Translations under genes and position numbers: made by a program
The notes under the pieces: generated by a model
The model's database searches: none
What the model was told of the DNA's origin: nothing
The model's input: the letters and a program-made list of their open reading frames with translations, nothing else
Shown here: positions 1 to 7,089 of the stretch, one piece after another
Position numbering within the stretch: position 1 is the first letter of the stretch
Layout: each line of letters starts with the position of its first letter
NCBI GenBank assembly: GCA_003551305.1
Contig: PUMJ01000104.1
Coordinates: 1 to 40,147, forward strand
DNA from: Candidatus Brocadiaceae bacterium
GTDB taxonomy: Bacteria > Planctomycetota > Brocadiia > SM23-32
Direction: 5' to 3'
Length of the DNA: 40,147 nt

Positions 1-617
1 ACGCAGCTCCAGCCCTTTACATCACGCTGGCGAAGAAGGGCTTTTTCCCCGAAGAGGAGCTGAAGACCCTCCGCCGCACCGGCTCCATCCTGCAGGGTCA
101 CCCGGACATGCGTAAAACGCCCGGCGTGGAGATGTCCACGGGCTCGCTGGGCATGGGCACGTCCGTCGGTGTGGGCATGGCGCTGGCCGCGCGTCTGGCC
201 GCCAAGGACTACAGGGTCTACGTGCTGGTCGGCGACGGCGAACTGCAGGAAGGCCAGAACTGGGAAGCCTTCATGGCCGCGAGCAAGTGGAAGCTCTCCA
301 ACCTTATCGTCATCATTGATCGCAACTACGTCCAGCTTGACGGCCCGACCGAGGAGATAATGCCCCTCACCGACGTGGTCGCCCGTATGCGCGGCTTCGG
401 TTGGGACGTGCGGGAGTGTGACGGACACGACTGCGAGAGCGTCTATGAAGCCCTCTGCAGCGCGCGCGGTGCGCGGGGTGGCCCCCGCGCCGTGGTGGCC
501 AACACCGTCAAGGGCAAGGGGGTCTCCTTCATGGAAGGGCTGGCGGCGTGGCACGGCAAACGCATCGAACCCGAACACTACGAGACCGCGAGACGCGAAC
601 TGCGGGAGGGATGCTGA
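1..617 (+). CDS. Transketolase, N-terminal (TPP-binding) subunit, 5' partial
   Basis: This is the 3' part of a split transketolase, the subunit that binds thiamine diphosphate. The reading frame is open from base 3, upstream of the ATG at 108 where the ORF track begins, so the gene enters from outside the window and about 204 residues are visible. The motifs GHPDMRKTPGVEMSTGSLG and VGDGELQEGQNWEA followed by IIDRN are the substrate-binding and TPP/Mg motifs of the family. Full-length N-subunits are usually about 270-280 residues, so roughly a quarter is missing. The stop TGA overlaps the ATG of the next gene (TGATG), which implies translational coupling with the C-terminal subunit. With its partner it interconverts pentose and triose/hexose phosphates in the cytoplasm. 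The family call is firm; pentose transketolase versus another two-carbon transferase is inferred. Confidence 0.93.
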   Translation, partial: AAPALYITLAKKGFFPEEELKTLRRTGSILQGHPDMRKTPGVEMSTGSLGMGTSVGVGMALAARLAAKDYRVYVLVGDGELQEGQNWEAFMAASKWKLSNLIVIIDRNYVQLDGPTEEIMPLTDVVARMRGFGWDVRECDGHDCESVYEALCSARGARGGPRAVVANTVKGKGVSFMEGLAAWHGKRIEPEHYETARRELREGC

Positions 618-1552
618 TGGAAAAACCACAGAGACTCGTCTTCGGGGAGACGCTGGTCGAACTGGGCGCGGAAAACGACAGGATAGTCGTGCTGGACGCC
701 GATGTCAGCAGCTCGACCCAGACCCTCCACTTCGCCGCAAAGTATCCCGAGCGATTTTTCAACTTCGGCGTGGCCGAGGCGAATATGGTCAGCGCAGCGG
801 CGGGTTTCGCAGCCACGGGCTACATACCGTTCGTGAGCACGTTCGCGTTCCTGCTCTCGATGCGCGCCGGTGATCCCGTGCGGGCGCACGTGGCCTACCC
901 CCGGCTGAACGTCAAACTGGCGGGCGGTTATGCCGGCCTGTCCGATTTCGCCGACGGGGCCAGCCACCAGTCGGTTGAGGACCTGGCCGTCATGCGCGCC
1001 ATACCCCACATGACCGTCGTGGTGCCTTCTGACATCACGGAGACGAGGATGGCCGTTCGCGCTGTCGCGGAGCACGAGGGGCCGGTCTTCCTGAGGCTCT
1101 CGCGAGCCGAGGTGACCGAGGACTACGGCCCCGACCATCCTTTCGAGATCGGCAGGGGCATCGTCCTGCGGGACGGCTCGGACGTGACAATCGTCGGCAC
1201 GGGACCGATGGTGCAGATGGCCATGCGGGCGGCTGACGCCCTGGCCGAAGACGGCATCGCGGCCCGGGTCGTGGACATGCACACACTCAAACCGCTTGAT
1301 GACGACCTGGTGGCCCGCTGCGCCGGGGAAACCGGCGCCATCGTCACCGTCGAAGAGCACAACATCTACGGCGGACTGGGCAGCGCCGTCTGCGAGTCGG
1401 TCTGCGCGAGCCGGCCGGTGCCGGTGCTTCGTTGCGGTATACCGGACCGCTTCGGTGAGTCCGGCGCCCTGTCGGAGATCCTGGCAAGGGCCGGCCTGAG
1501 CGTCGAACACGTCTGCGAACTGGCCCATCGAGCCGTCGCCGCTAAAAACTGA
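617..1552 (+). CDS. Transketolase, C-terminal subunit
   Basis: This 311-residue protein is the pyrimidine-binding plus C-terminal half of transketolase, the partner of the gene just upstream. The track ORF begins at 548, but I place the start at the ATG at 617: a GGGAGGG ribosome binding site lies seven bases before it, the ATG overlaps the previous stop, and MEKPQRLVFGETLVELG is a typical start. FGVAEANMVSAAAGF carries the catalytic glutamate that activates TPP, and the remainder (GTGPMVQMA, VDMHTLKPLD, VEEHNIYGG) matches the transketolase C-terminal domain. The length is normal for the split form. It is followed after 22 bases by the ADP-ribosylglycohydrolase-type gene and then rpiB, which suggests one pentose-metabolism operon. 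Confidence 0.93.
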   Translation: MEKPQRLVFGETLVELGAENDRIVVLDADVSSSTQTLHFAAKYPERFFNFGVAEANMVSAAAGFAATGYIPFVSTFAFLLSMRAGDPVRAHVAYPRLNVKLAGGYAGLSDFADGASHQSVEDLAVMRAIPHMTVVVPSDITETRMAVRAVAEHEGPVFLRLSRAEVTEDYGPDHPFEIGRGIVLRDGSDVTIVGTGPMVQMAMRAADALAEDGIAARVVDMHTLKPLDDDLVARCAGETGAIVTVEEHNIYGGLGSAVCESVCASRPVPVLRCGIPDRFGESGALSEILARAGLSVEHVCELAHRAVAAKN

Positions 1553-1574
1553 CACACCTGCACGGAGCCGCGCA

Positions 1575-2924
1575 ATGCATCCCATCCATGAACTTGTGCT
1601 GGAAGCCCTCAAGACGGATGCGTCCCAGATGGCCGAGGAGGGCCATGACGAAGAAGCGCTTCTGCGGGAGCTCGATGACGTCACGGCGGCGGGATCCCTG
1701 GACGCCCTTATCGAACTTCAGCAGGACTGGTGGACGCGACCCTCCCCTGCTGGTTTCCCCTACGAGGAACCGAGTGACTGGGAGACCATCTCCGCGGGTT
1801 TCCCTGACCCCGAGGCGCATGCGCGCTTCGAGGGGAGCGAGGATGAACTGGCCGACAGGCTGCTGGCGGCCTGGCAGGGACGCTGCGCCGGCTGCCAGCT
1901 CGGCAAGCCGCTGGAGGGCACCACCTGGCCGGAAACGATACGCGAAGTGCTGGAGGCCGTCGGTTCCTGGCCCCTGGCGGATTACATGAACCCCGTCCCG
2001 GACGACTTGGACGTGGAGCAACTGCCCGACTGCAAGTTCTTCGAGCAGGGCTGGCGTAACAGCCAGACGAAAGGCCACTTCCACGCCGTCCAGCCCGACG
2101 ACGACATCCTGTACGCGATGGTCAGCCAGCGGGTGCTGGAACAGCACGGCCCGCAGTTCACCTCGGAGCAGGCCGCGCAGATGCTTGTGAACCTGGTGCC
2201 CATCTCCCCTCTGCACGCCTCCGGCCGCAACCTGTTCCGCACTTACAGCTTCGGCATCAAGCCCCCCCACACCGCCATCTTCGGCAACGCGTGCCGCCAG
2301 TCGCTGGGCGCGCAGATACGCTGCGACCCCTGGGGCTGGGGCGCCCCGGCCAACCCCGCCCTGGCCGCACGCATGGGCTACAAGGACGCGGTCAACTCCC
2401 AGGTCCGCAACGGCATCTACTCGGGCATTTTCTTCCCCGTGCTGATGGCCGAAACTCTGGCCCACGGCGACCCCGCTCGCGCCATCGAAACGGCCGCGCA
2501 ATACGTGCCGCCCCGTTCCCGGTTCTCCGAGATGATACGTTTCGTCAGGGACAGGTGCGGACAGGCCGACGAATGGCAGGAGGTCAACCGCGCCATCCTC
2601 GACAGATGGCCCGAGGAAGCGAAAAAGTTCAACCACTGCATCCCCAACGCCGCCATCGTCCTGACCGGGCTGCTGATGGGCGGCGGCGACTTCACGCGCA
2701 CCCTGGGCATCACGGTCATGTGCGGGCTGGACACCGATTGCACGGGCGCGACCGTAGGCTCGATCATGGGCTGCGCCCTGGGCACCCGGGGCATTCCTGA
2801 ACACTGGACGGCCCCTTTCAACGATACCGTCCATTCGCACGTCAAGGGCATGGCCACGATCAAGATAACCGAACTGGCTCACCGCATGTTCGAGGTCGCG
2901 CGCCCGAACACGCGGTTCGCATAG
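1575..2924 (+). CDS. ADP-ribosylglycohydrolase-family (DraG/ARH) hydrolase
   Basis: This 449-residue protein belongs to the ADP-ribosylglycohydrolase superfamily of binuclear metal N- or O-glycoside hydrolases. Three diagnostic stretches are visible: QGRCAGCQLGKPLEG (about residues 101-115, equivalent to the GxxxGDALGxPxE motif), QPDDDILYA (about 173-181, equivalent to the metal-binding TDDT) and GLDTDCTGATVGSIMG (384 on, the metal-binding DTD motif). All the metal-binding aspartates appear intact. The first ~90 residues are extra relative to small ARH proteins. There is no signal peptide, so it should be cytoplasmic. The neighbours are transketolase and RpiB, so it may release ribose or ribose phosphate from a ribosyl compound rather than de-modify proteins. 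That substrate is my inference; the family call is solid. Confidence 0.82.
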   Translation: MHPIHELVLEALKTDASQMAEEGHDEEALLRELDDVTAAGSLDALIELQQDWWTRPSPAGFPYEEPSDWETISAGFPDPEAHARFEGSEDELADRLLAAWQGRCAGCQLGKPLEGTTWPETIREVLEAVGSWPLADYMNPVPDDLDVEQLPDCKFFEQGWRNSQTKGHFHAVQPDDDILYAMVSQRVLEQHGPQFTSEQAAQMLVNLVPISPLHASGRNLFRTYSFGIKPPHTAIFGNACRQSLGAQIRCDPWGWGAPANPALAARMGYKDAVNSQVRNGIYSGIFFPVLMAETLAHGDPARAIETAAQYVPPRSRFSEMIRFVRDRCGQADEWQEVNRAILDRWPEEAKKFNHCIPNAAIVLTGLLMGGGDFTRTLGITVMCGLDTDCTGATVGSIMGCALGTRGIPEHWTAPFNDTVHSHVKGMATIKITELAHRMFEVARPNTRFA

Positions 2925-2940
2925 AGACGGGAGGCACAAG

Positions 2941-3414
2941 ATGGTGAAGAGCGTCATCATCGGCAACGATCACGGCGGCTACCACGCCAAAGTCGAGATT
3001 GTCAAGCTGCTGAAGGAGAAGGGCATCGAGGTGGAGGATATCGGCTCGCAGTCCGAGGAGATCGTCCGCTACCCCAACTACGCCCGCCGGGTGGCCGGCG
3101 CGGTGGCGCGGGGCGAATACGACCGCGGCATCCTCATCTGCTCGACCGGCATCGGCATGTCCATCGCCGCCAGCAAGGTGCGCGGCATCCGCGCGGCCCT
3201 GGTCACCAGCACCTACATGGCGCGCATGACCCGCGAGCACAACGACTCGAACGTACTGTGCCTGGGCGGCAAGACGTCGGGTATCTTCGAGATACTCGAC
3301 TACGTGGACACGTGGCTGAAAACGGACTACGTCGGCGGGCGCCACGACATCTCCCTCAACCTTATCCGTGAGATCGAGAAAGAAGTCGGCAGCGGCATCC
3401 CTGAGCCGGACTGA
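2941..3414 (+). CDS. rpiB: Ribose-5-phosphate isomerase B (RpiB/LacAB family)
   Basis: This 157-residue protein interconverts ribose 5-phosphate and ribulose 5-phosphate in the non-oxidative pentose phosphate pathway. GNDHGGYHAK (residues 8-17) is the N-terminal family signature, ICSTGIGMSIAASK contains the catalytic cysteine (about C67) in the phosphate-binding loop, and MTREHNDSNVLCLGG gives the conserved HN and GG. The length matches RpiB. The start ATG at 2941 follows GGGAGGCACAAG, a good ribosome binding site, 16 bases after the previous stop. Co-transcription with the split transketolase and the glycohydrolase-family gene is likely. A related LacAB- or allose-6-phosphate-type activity cannot be excluded from sequence alone. 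Confidence 0.93.
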   Translation: MVKSVIIGNDHGGYHAKVEIVKLLKEKGIEVEDIGSQSEEIVRYPNYARRVAGAVARGEYDRGILICSTGIGMSIAASKVRGIRAALVTSTYMARMTREHNDSNVLCLGGKTSGIFEILDYVDTWLKTDYVGGRHDISLNLIREIEKEVGSGIPEPD

Positions 3415-3505
3415 GCGACCGCCCCGCCGGGCCTGTCACCGCGAAATGTGGGCAGAGAGAAAGGTTGAGCCCGGGAGCGCGATGGTAGCGGGAGAACCGG
3501 AGCCC

Positions 3506-3530
3506 GCCCTTCGCCGTACGGCGAACGGGC
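3506..3530. repeat. Perfect inverted repeat (hairpin)
   Basis: GCCC-TTCGCCG-TA-CGGCGAA-C-GGGC forms a strong GC-rich hairpin 91 bases after the rpiB stop. There is no U-tract on either strand next to it, so it is not a standard rho-independent terminator. It could protect the 3' end of the rpiB mRNA or be part of a structured RNA. Confidence 0.6.
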
Positions 3531-3607
3531 AATGCACCAGGGCCCACAAGGGCGCCCCCCGTATCGTTGGGTCCGGCGTGATAGATCGCTCGCCGGTGTA
3601 GCAGGCA

Positions 3608-3676
3608 GCTCTGGAAAGGCTTGCCGGAATCCGCACAGGAATCCTCCTCGACAGGCCTGAAACCCCTTTCCGGAGC
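3608..3676. repeat. Long-range inverted repeat enclosing 45 bases
   Basis: GCTCTGGAAAGG (3608-3619) pairs with CCTTTCCGGAGC (3665-3676) over 12 base pairs with one wobble when read as plus-strand RNA. It encloses a 45-base segment with weaker internal pairing. It lies just before the back-to-back promoter region and downstream of the minus-strand promoter-like site. Confidence 0.5.
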
Positions 3677-3694
3677 CCCGCCGCAGAAACAGGC

Positions 3695-3723
3695 TTGACA
3701 TCAACGCCATACACGTATAGTAT
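3695..3723 (+). promoter_or_regulatory. Sigma-70-type promoter, TTGACA-17-TAGTAT
   Basis: There is a perfect -35 TTGACA (3695-3700), a 17-base spacer and TAGTAT (3718-3723); TATAGT at 3716 is an alternative -10. The expected start is near 3730. No annotated gene follows on this strand: the next gene (pabB) is on the other strand, so this promoter would drive a non-coding transcript. Confidence 0.6.
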
Positions 3724-3747
3724 ATCATGTGGTCCGGTAATGGTCAC
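3719..3747 (-). promoter_or_regulatory. Overlapping minus-strand promoter, GTGACC-17-TATACT
   Basis: On the minus strand GTGACC (complement of 3742-3747), a 17-base spacer and TATACT (complement of 3719-3724) form a promoter that shares its -10 region with the plus-strand promoter. Transcription would run through the hairpin block 3676-3506. The -35 is a 4/6 match, so it is weaker than its partner. Confidence 0.4.
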
Positions 3748-3880
3748 GGAATGTAGACACCGGCAGACCGATGCCTCCGGGAGGCCCGAACGGGTCCATG
3801 ACACCGCTAACACGCGAAGCGTCCGTGAGGCGGCCCATTCGGGCGTTACTGTCCGATTTGGGCGCATCGGGGGTTTTTTG
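3730..3880 (+). ncRNA. Candidate small RNA of about 150 nt, family unknown
   Basis: The segment starts at the expected initiation point of the TTGACA-17-TAGTAT promoter. It ends at CCGAT-8-ATCGG followed by GGG and TTTTTT (3853-3879), which resembles a weak intrinsic terminator. Internal structure includes GCCTC-CGG-GAGGC, CGC-GAA-GCG, and pairing of the 5' CGGTAATG with the 3' CGTTACTG (8 pairs with two wobbles), which would close the molecule. No start codon with a ribosome binding site and a plausible ORF is present. I do not recognise 6S, SRP, tmRNA or RNase P signatures. It could also be an untranslated leader. Confidence 0.35.
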
Positions 3881-3895
3881 CGAAACGAACCCATT

Positions 3896-3907
3896 TGCTC
3901 TTTGACA
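3896..3907 (+). promoter_or_regulatory. boxA-like antitermination motif
   Basis: TGCTCTTTGACA differs at one base from the E. coli rRNA boxA TGCTCTTTAACA, the RNA site bound by NusB-S10. It lies about 165 bases downstream of the plus-strand promoter start. No rRNA or other plus-strand gene follows before the convergent pabB end at 3982, so its role is unclear; chance is possible for a 12-base match. Confidence 0.35.
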
Positions 3908-3981
3908 TGCTGACCGGGCGTCGGACCGGGTGCTTTGGCCGGCGTCGCCGGGGCCGTGCCGCTGGAAGGCCCGTGTACAGG

Positions 3982-5373
3982 TCAGCCTCGGACTTCGCCG
4001 CCCGTGAAATGCTCGAAGACGGCCGGGTTCAGGGTCTCCAGGACGGCCTTCCCCTTGTGCAGCGTCTCCTCGTATTCAAGTTCAGGGTCCGAGTCCGCCA
4101 CGATGCCCCCGCCGAAATTGGCGTAGATGCGTCGCCCCTGCTTGACCATCGTGCGGATGGCGATGTTCAGGTCCATGCGCCCGTGGAAGGAGATGTAGCC
4201 GATGGAACCGGTATAGACGTTGCGCGCGTGCGGCTCCAACTCCTCGATGATCTCCATGGCGCGTATCTTTGGCGCCCCCGTTATCGAGCCCCCGGGGAAA
4301 GTCGCCCTGATGAGGTCGAACTCGTCGTACTTGTCCCGGTGGAGATGTCCTGTCACCGTAGAGACCAGGTGGAAGACCGTCTCGTAGGTCTCCACCGCGG
4401 CGTGTTCCGGCACGCGCACGGTGCCGTAGCTGCAGACCCGCCCCAGGTCGTTGCGCTCCAGGTCCACGATCATGGCCAGTTCAGCGTGGTCCTTGGCAGA
4501 CCGCTTCAGCTCCTCGACCATGGCCCGGTTGAACTCCGCGTCTCCCGGCCGGCGTGGCCGGGTGCCCTTGATGGGCCGCGTGGTGACGGCATCGGCGTTT
4601 ACCAGCAAGAACCTTTCGGGCGAGGACGAGAGTATCTCGAAACCGGGGTAGCGCAGATAAGCGGAGAACGGCGCGGGGTTCATCCGGCGCAACCGCCCGT
4701 AAACATCCAGACCGTCGGCCGGGCAATGGGCGCTGAAGCGTTGTGAGAGGTTGGCCTGGAAGATGTCGCCTGCGGCGATGTAGTCCTTCACGCGTTGCAC
4801 CGTGCGGACGTACTCCGCGCGGCCGAAATTGGACCGGACCTCCGTCGCGGGCAAAAGGGGCGGCTCCCCGGCCGGGGCAGGTTCCGGGACTTTGGGGGCG
4901 GCATCAGCGGGCCCTACCCACTCGGTCACCCCGCGCCCGTGGTCGAACACGAGGCCCCGGTCGTAGAAACACAGCGTATAGCCGGGAACGTCCAGGTCAT
5001 ACTCACACAGGCGCGGCAGCCGCTCGATGCGGTGGCGCAGGTCGTAGGAGAAATAGCCGACCGCCCCGCCGGCGAACGGCAGATCGAAGCCCTCGGGCGT
5101 CCGCAGGCGACAACGGTCGAACTCCCGGGCCAGCACCCGGAACGGCTCGCCGCGCACCGTCCGGGCCTTGCCCGAGCGCAGGTCGGCCACCTCCACCGCG
5201 TCCGGAAAGCAGGTCACGCGACGGAAGGGGTCCCAGCAGAGCAGCGAGAATCGGCCGAAGCCGGCCGAATGCCCCGAGCTCTCCAAGAGCGCGGGGTACG
5301 GACGCTCAGCCACCGCTCGCAGGTACGCGAACGGCCGGCATCTTTCCTCGATGATAGCACGCCGGATGCCCAT
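3982..5373 (-). CDS. pabB: Aminodeoxychorismate synthase component I
   Basis: This 463-residue chorismate-utilising enzyme makes 4-amino-4-deoxychorismate from chorismate and ammonia or glutamine for folate synthesis. The track ORF starts at 5502, but I start at the ATG at 5373: GGAGG sits six bases upstream and MGIRRAIIEERCRPFAY resembles the N-terminus of the family, while the 43 upstream codons look non-coding. The core motifs are SSSPERFL, PIKGTRPR, ERNDLGRV, FPGGSITGAPKIRAME and GSIGYISF. PIKGT, with lysine, is typical of PabB, whereas TrpE has PIAGT. No amidotransferase or lyase domain is fused. A PabA/TrpG-type subunit begins at 40043, about 35 kb away. It is preceded by its own promoter-like site at 5486-5515. 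Confidence 0.92.
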   Translation of the reverse strand: MGIRRAIIEERCRPFAYLRAVAERPYPALLESSGHSAGFGRFSLLCWDPFRRVTCFPDAVEVADLRSGKARTVRGEPFRVLAREFDRCRLRTPEGFDLPFAGGAVGYFSYDLRHRIERLPRLCEYDLDVPGYTLCFYDRGLVFDHGRGVTEWVGPADAAPKVPEPAPAGEPPLLPATEVRSNFGRAEYVRTVQRVKDYIAAGDIFQANLSQRFSAHCPADGLDVYGRLRRMNPAPFSAYLRYPGFEILSSSPERFLLVNADAVTTRPIKGTRPRRPGDAEFNRAMVEELKRSAKDHAELAMIVDLERNDLGRVCSYGTVRVPEHAAVETYETVFHLVSTVTGHLHRDKYDEFDLIRATFPGGSITGAPKIRAMEIIEELEPHARNVYTGSIGYISFHGRMDLNIAIRTMVKQGRRIYANFGGGIVADSDPELEYEETLHKGKAVLETLNPAVFEHFTGGEVRG

Positions 5374-5485
5374 GGAGTCCTCCGTCACCGCAAACAACCA
5401 GTCGCAAATCCGCTTGCCTGCTCGGAACCGTCGTCGGCACCCGACAGTGGAGGGATAGCTATGCGCGTGTTGTCTTCCGCCACGC

Positions 5486-5515
5486 AGTCTATTGGGGCGC
5501 ACGTCCCGATGTCAA
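5486..5515 (-). promoter_or_regulatory. Probable pabB promoter, TTGACA-18-TAGACT
   Basis: On the minus strand there is a perfect TTGACA (complement of 5510-5515), 18 bases, then TAGACT (complement of 5486-5491). Initiation near 5479 would give a leader of about 105 bases before the pabB ATG at 5373. Confidence 0.5.
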
Positions 5516-5543
5516 ACTCGATGCCCGGCGCCGGATATGCCGC

Positions 5544-6560
5544 TCACAGCCCGCGCATGCGGCGGACCATCTCGAAGTACCAGTGCTCGGACGGTTGTCC
5601 GCCGGGAGGGTCTTGCGGCTGGGCGCCGGGGGGGCCTATCTCGAAGTGCGGGCCGCCGTCCTCCAGCAGGTGCTGCTTCCACTGGGAGTGGTAGAAGGCA
5701 TAGCCGCCGTCTTTCCGTATGGTTTCAACTGTCCTGCGCCATTTCTCCACCTCTTCAGGCGTGTAGAGGCCACGCGGGACGGCGGGGTCCGTGGAGACAT
5801 CGCCATGGCCCCATTCGTTCATGACAACGGGCACCTCCCGTCCGACCTGCTCGCGCACTTCGTCCGGGGGGAACGGCGTGTGGATGAGGACGAGGTCGGC
5901 CTCACGGAAGTCAAGCAGCACGTTCCCGCAGGGGCTGATGGAGGCGGGGATGTGCGGGACGATGGCCTTAAACACCCCCAGCAGCTCGTCGCCGCCATCG
6001 GTGGCGTTACGCTCTGCGCGGCCGTAGCAGATGGGCCGGCGACTGAACCCCGGATGGCCGTATTCGTTGACCAGGTCGATGAAGATGTTACGGTAGTCCT
6101 TGGCGGCCAGCCAGCGGGCCACGTTGCGCGCGGCCTCCACGATAGCGGCATCGTTGGTGAGCTGGTTGATGCGCGCCTGGTAGAAGACGCCAATGTTGAC
6201 GACTATGCAACGGGCGTCGGCCTCCTCAATGAGCCGCGCCAGGCGGTCCATGACCTGGTTGCGTTCGCAGAGCCCCTCGACTTCGCCGCGCCCTTTGAAA
6301 AAGTCGCTGCATTCGTGGCGGCGGGTGTTGCCGGTGAAGGCACCGTCGGCATCGAAAGGGTTCGCCGCGCCCGTGGAGCCGCCCTGGAGGAAGACCGAGA
6401 ACGTGTTCACCCCGTACTCGAGGTAGTCGTCGAGCATCGGGATGAGCGAGGCGGTGACATGGTCGTTCTCCAGTGCGTTCGCCAGGCGGATGCCCCACAT
6501 GTCGAACGGCTCGGTGTCGAGCAGAAAGCCCGTCCCGTCAATGCTCAATGTGTGAGTCAT
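5544..6560 (-). CDS. Glycosidase-like TIM-barrel protein (clan GH-A, GH5-like)
   Basis: This 338-residue protein looks like a cellulase/mannanase-type (beta/alpha)8 barrel of clan GH-A. FIDLVNEYGHPG (about residues 160-171) carries the Asn-Glu pair with the presumed acid/base E166, and PVVMNEWGHGD (about 244-254) carries the presumed nucleophile E249 at the end of a later strand. Other barrel features are MWGIRLANA near the N-terminus and the late QWKQHLLEDGG. There is no signal peptide or carbohydrate-binding module, so it is probably cytoplasmic. Substrate cannot be told. It follows the 91-residue unknown gene by 66 bases on the same strand and lies 170 bases before pabB. The ATG at 6560 has only a weak ribosome binding site. 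The clan call is moderately confident; a non-catalytic or DUF-type barrel is possible. Confidence 0.65.
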   Translation of the reverse strand: MTHTLSIDGTGFLLDTEPFDMWGIRLANALENDHVTASLIPMLDDYLEYGVNTFSVFLQGGSTGAANPFDADGAFTGNTRRHECSDFFKGRGEVEGLCERNQVMDRLARLIEEADARCIVVNIGVFYQARINQLTNDAAIVEAARNVARWLAAKDYRNIFIDLVNEYGHPGFSRRPICYGRAERNATDGGDELLGVFKAIVPHIPASISPCGNVLLDFREADLVLIHTPFPPDEVREQVGREVPVVMNEWGHGDVSTDPAVPRGLYTPEEVEKWRRTVETIRKDGGYAFYHSQWKQHLLEDGGPHFEIGPPGAQPQDPPGGQPSEHWYFEMVRRMRGL

Positions 6561-6600
6561 GTTGGATCTGCTGAATTCTGGGAGTTTACGAAACGCTCGC

Positions 6601-6630
6601 AGGATACCCGGGCTCCCGGCAGGTGGTCAA
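6601..6630 (-). promoter_or_regulatory. Possible promoter, TTGACC-18-TATCCT
   Basis: On the minus strand TTGACC (complement of 6625-6630) and TATCCT (complement of 6601-6606) are separated by 18 bases. The -35 overlaps the stop of the upstream small gene. It would give the glycosidase-like gene a leader of about 34 bases. Confidence 0.4.
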
Positions 6631-6902
6631 ATCCCCTGGTGCAGCAGGCGTTTGACCTCGAGGACGTGCTGCAGAATGTGATCGCGGCAATCTTCGTCGT
6701 CGGGGCAGCAGGATGATGGGATGTCGGTGGGGAAGACCTCAGCAAGACGCCGGCCGACGAAATAACGCCTGAGCGTCTGCTCGAGTTCGGAGTCTTTCAG
6801 CGGCCCGGTCAGTTCGAAGTCGTCGAAGCGCAGGTCCTCCCCCTCTCCGCTCAAAGAGTAGCGGAAAACGCGGTCACAGTGCTCTGGCCTTCGCCCGTGC
6901 AT
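6627..6902 (-). CDS. Small protein of unknown function with a cysteine cluster
   Basis: I do not recognise this 91-residue protein. I start it at the ATG at 6902 rather than 6941, because GGAGG lies seven bases before 6902 and the extra 13 codons upstream look like leader. It is charged, with no membrane segment or signal peptide. Visible features are FRYSLSGEGEDLRFDDFELTG (a possible beta hairpin pair) and, near the C-terminus, IPSSCCPDDEDCRDHILQH, where three cysteines and two histidines could bind a metal. It is followed by the glycosidase-like gene on the same strand. The good ribosome binding site and codon pattern support a real gene; no function can be assigned. Confidence 0.6.
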   Translation of the reverse strand: MHGRRPEHCDRVFRYSLSGEGEDLRFDDFELTGPLKDSELEQTLRRYFVGRRLAEVFPTDIPSSCCPDDEDCRDHILQHVLEVKRLLHQGI

Positions 6903-7089
6903 ACTTGTTGCCTCCCTGTGCAACGTTCGCTGTCCCAACACGCCTTTTGGCGGAACCGGGGTGGAATCACCCTACCTGTACCAGCCTACACGCCGGGGCG
7001 GCAGTTGCAACCAGATGCGCCACGTTTCCCGTTCTGCCGGGCATCCTGCGCGCAGGTGTGGCGTCCGAGCGCAGCGCGACCAGACCTTC

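Larger units (their letters stand above)
3415..3694. other. Gene-free spacer with three hairpins, downstream of rpiB
   Basis: No convincing ORF lies here. The stretch holds three successive inverted repeats: 3506-3530 (TTCGCCG-TA-CGGCGAA flanked by GCCC/GGGC), 3573-3596 (CCGGCG/CGCCGG, 12-base loop) and 3608-3619 pairing with 3665-3676 (12 pairs including one G-U). None is followed by a T-run, so they are not ordinary terminators. A minus-strand promoter-like site at 3719-3747 points into this block, so it could be transcribed as a structured RNA from that strand, or form the 3' tail of the rpiB transcript. No known RNA family was recognised. Confidence 0.4.

Noticed and set aside
3415-3981. 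rRNA, RNase P, tmRNA or SRP RNA in the rpiB-pabB spacer
   Set aside because: None of the conserved core sequences of these RNAs was found on either strand, despite the boxA-like motif and the promoter.
3895-4746. 283-codon plus-strand frame opposite pabB
   Set aside because: It overlaps the conserved core of pabB in antisense and shows only low-complexity residues of a shadow frame.
5583-6716. 377-codon plus-strand frame opposite the glycosidase-like gene
   Set aside because: The minus-strand frame has catalytic motifs in order; this one has none.
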